Below, piece after piece: positions 63,431 through 64,000 of a stretch of 64,000 nucleotides of DNA; position 1 is the first letter of the stretch, and every line of letters starts with the position of its first letter. The notes under the pieces are model-generated. The model was not told the origin of the DNA. It saw only the letters and a program-made list of their open reading frames with translations, and did not search any database. Source of the stretch: Symbiodinium natans (taxonomy: Eukaryota > Sar > Dinophyceae > Suessiales > Symbiodiniaceae); the NCBI GenBank assembly GCA_905221605.1, contig CAJNDS010002297.1, positions 136,501 through 200,500 on the forward strand, given 5' to 3'. A program made the translations under genes and the position numbers.

Positions 63431-63523
63431 ATCTCCAGCCAAACAAGAATGCTCTTGTAAACGGTGTGGAACTAAAAGTCCAAAGCCCTAAAACGGCCCT
63501 CCTTCATTGCTTTCCAAAAGCAA
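63428..63523 (+). repeat. Dispersed repeat, copy 2 (about 95 bp)
   Basis: Same sequence as 59,173-59,267, same orientation, at the edge of the following exon. Confidence 0.8.
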
Positions 63524-63544
63524 GTGGCTCTGCTGGTCTTTCCA

Positions 63545-63681
63545 GCCTCGATACCCAGAAAGCCCTCCCAACCATCCACAAGCTTTGTCCCTAACGAACA
63601 ACTGCAGGCTTTGTTGGACTGCGAGGAGGAGGTGCAATGCCGCGAGGAGGCGCAGTACCGCCAAGGGCCGCTATGTGCAAG
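63545..63681 (+). CDS. Probable exon of a plus-strand gene
   Basis: The frame reads PSTSFVPNEQLQALLDCEEE then VQCREEAQYRQGPLCAS and ends at a consensus donor, TGTGCAA|GTAAGC. It is acidic, glutamine-rich and helical in character, like the coiled-coil genes to the left. Its start is uncertain (TTTCCAG near 63,543 is a plausible acceptor). Confidence 0.45.
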
Positions 63682-63822
63682 TAAGCTTTGGTGGAGGAAA
63701 AACGGTTAAGAAGCAAGAGCTTACTTTTACCAGGGGTTGCCTATAACACAGAGGTCAACAATTTGACTAAAGCTTACTTGTTGACTTTGCCTGCTTTGCC
63801 TGCTTCAGGAGCACAAAACTAA

Positions 63823-63961
63823 TCATTCATCCTCTGCATCCTCATCATCCTCATTGTCCGCTGGCAGTTGTGCTCCCGATTCTGCTCGCACTCGTATCGG
63901 TCGAACTTCGGCTGGCATCTCTCTTGCAGGAACAGGAGGGCCGCCATCATCATCAACGAAC
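63823..63961 (-). CDS. Acidic C-terminal exon of a minus-strand gene
   Basis: After CTCTCAG|G (63,961) the minus strand reads FVDDDGGPPVPAREMPAEVR, then VRAESGAQLPADNEDDEDAE, ending DE-stop at 63,823. Such Asp/Glu tails are typical last exons. The preceding intron starts the TTTAGGG tract at the window edge. The rest of the gene lies outside, so no function can be given. Confidence 0.55.
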
Positions 63962-63974
63962 CTGAGAGACAAAG

Positions 63975-64000
63975 AGTGTAGGGTTTAGGGTTTAGGGTTT
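63975..64000 (+). repeat. Telomere-like array at window edge
   Basis: TAGGGTTTAGGG units run off the end of the window. Confidence 0.85.

Overview
The window looks like nuclear DNA of a dinoflagellate, most likely a symbiodiniacean or other Suessiales relative. Four things point there: (1) many pentatricopeptide-repeat (PPR) modules of the dinoflagellate 'FNAAISACEKGGQWQ-AL-LL' type; (2) intron ends that fit AG|GC...AG|G and AG|GT...AG|G instead of strict GT-AG; (3) long runs of same-strand genes; (4) interstitial plant-type telomere repeat (TTTAGGG/CCCTAAA) throughout, including inside introns. No prokaryotic, organellar or viral gene organisation is visible. Species cannot be named from the sequence alone.

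Region 1-44 kb is dominated by minus-strand PPR coding sequence. Four dense PPR blocks lie at 3.1-4.5, 5.8-7.5, 14.4-15.8 and 23.6-25.1 kb. Between and beyond them are about thirty isolated exon-sized fragments, all minus strand. Each encodes about half a PPR: either the '(D)VITFNAAISACEK' half or the 'WQ-AL-LL--M' half. The half-repeats begin just after AG|G acceptors and tend to alternate, especially at 25.5-34.3 kb. I infer one or more very large PPR genes cut into half-repeat exons by introns filled with TTTAGGG-type repeat; decayed gene relics are the alternative. Two intronless secreted-protein genes sit in the same stretch: a 357-residue protein at 32.3-33.3 kb and a 150-residue cysteine-rich protein at 41.7-42.1 kb. 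The rest is telomere-like repeat, poly-G/C tracts, microsatellites and several families of short inverted-repeat (MITE-like) elements.

Region 44-51 kb is gene-poor: telomere-like repeat, MITE-like elements and about 1.2 kb of AGT trinucleotide microsatellite. Region 51-55.2 kb holds minus-strand exons, including a signal-peptide exon spliced to a 'LLEIFGGARRMERCWQ' exon. Transcription appears to switch to the plus strand near 55.3 kb. There follow a coiled-coil gene with a tandemly multiplied exon/intron (55.6-56.6 kb), a repeat-rich gene (57.1-57.6 kb), and an eight-exon gene (60.3-62.7 kb) that joins a coiled coil to a possible ADP-ribosyltransferase-like C-terminus. One minus-strand gene (58.6-59.1 kb) lies between them and carries a frameshift. 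The last 180 bp contain an acidic C-terminal exon on the minus strand.

Functionally, the PPR genes would encode organelle RNA-binding proteins. The coiled-coil/ART-like genes are a local paralogous family built by segmental and exon duplication. All splice sites and exon joins are my reading of reading-frame continuity, not transcript evidence.
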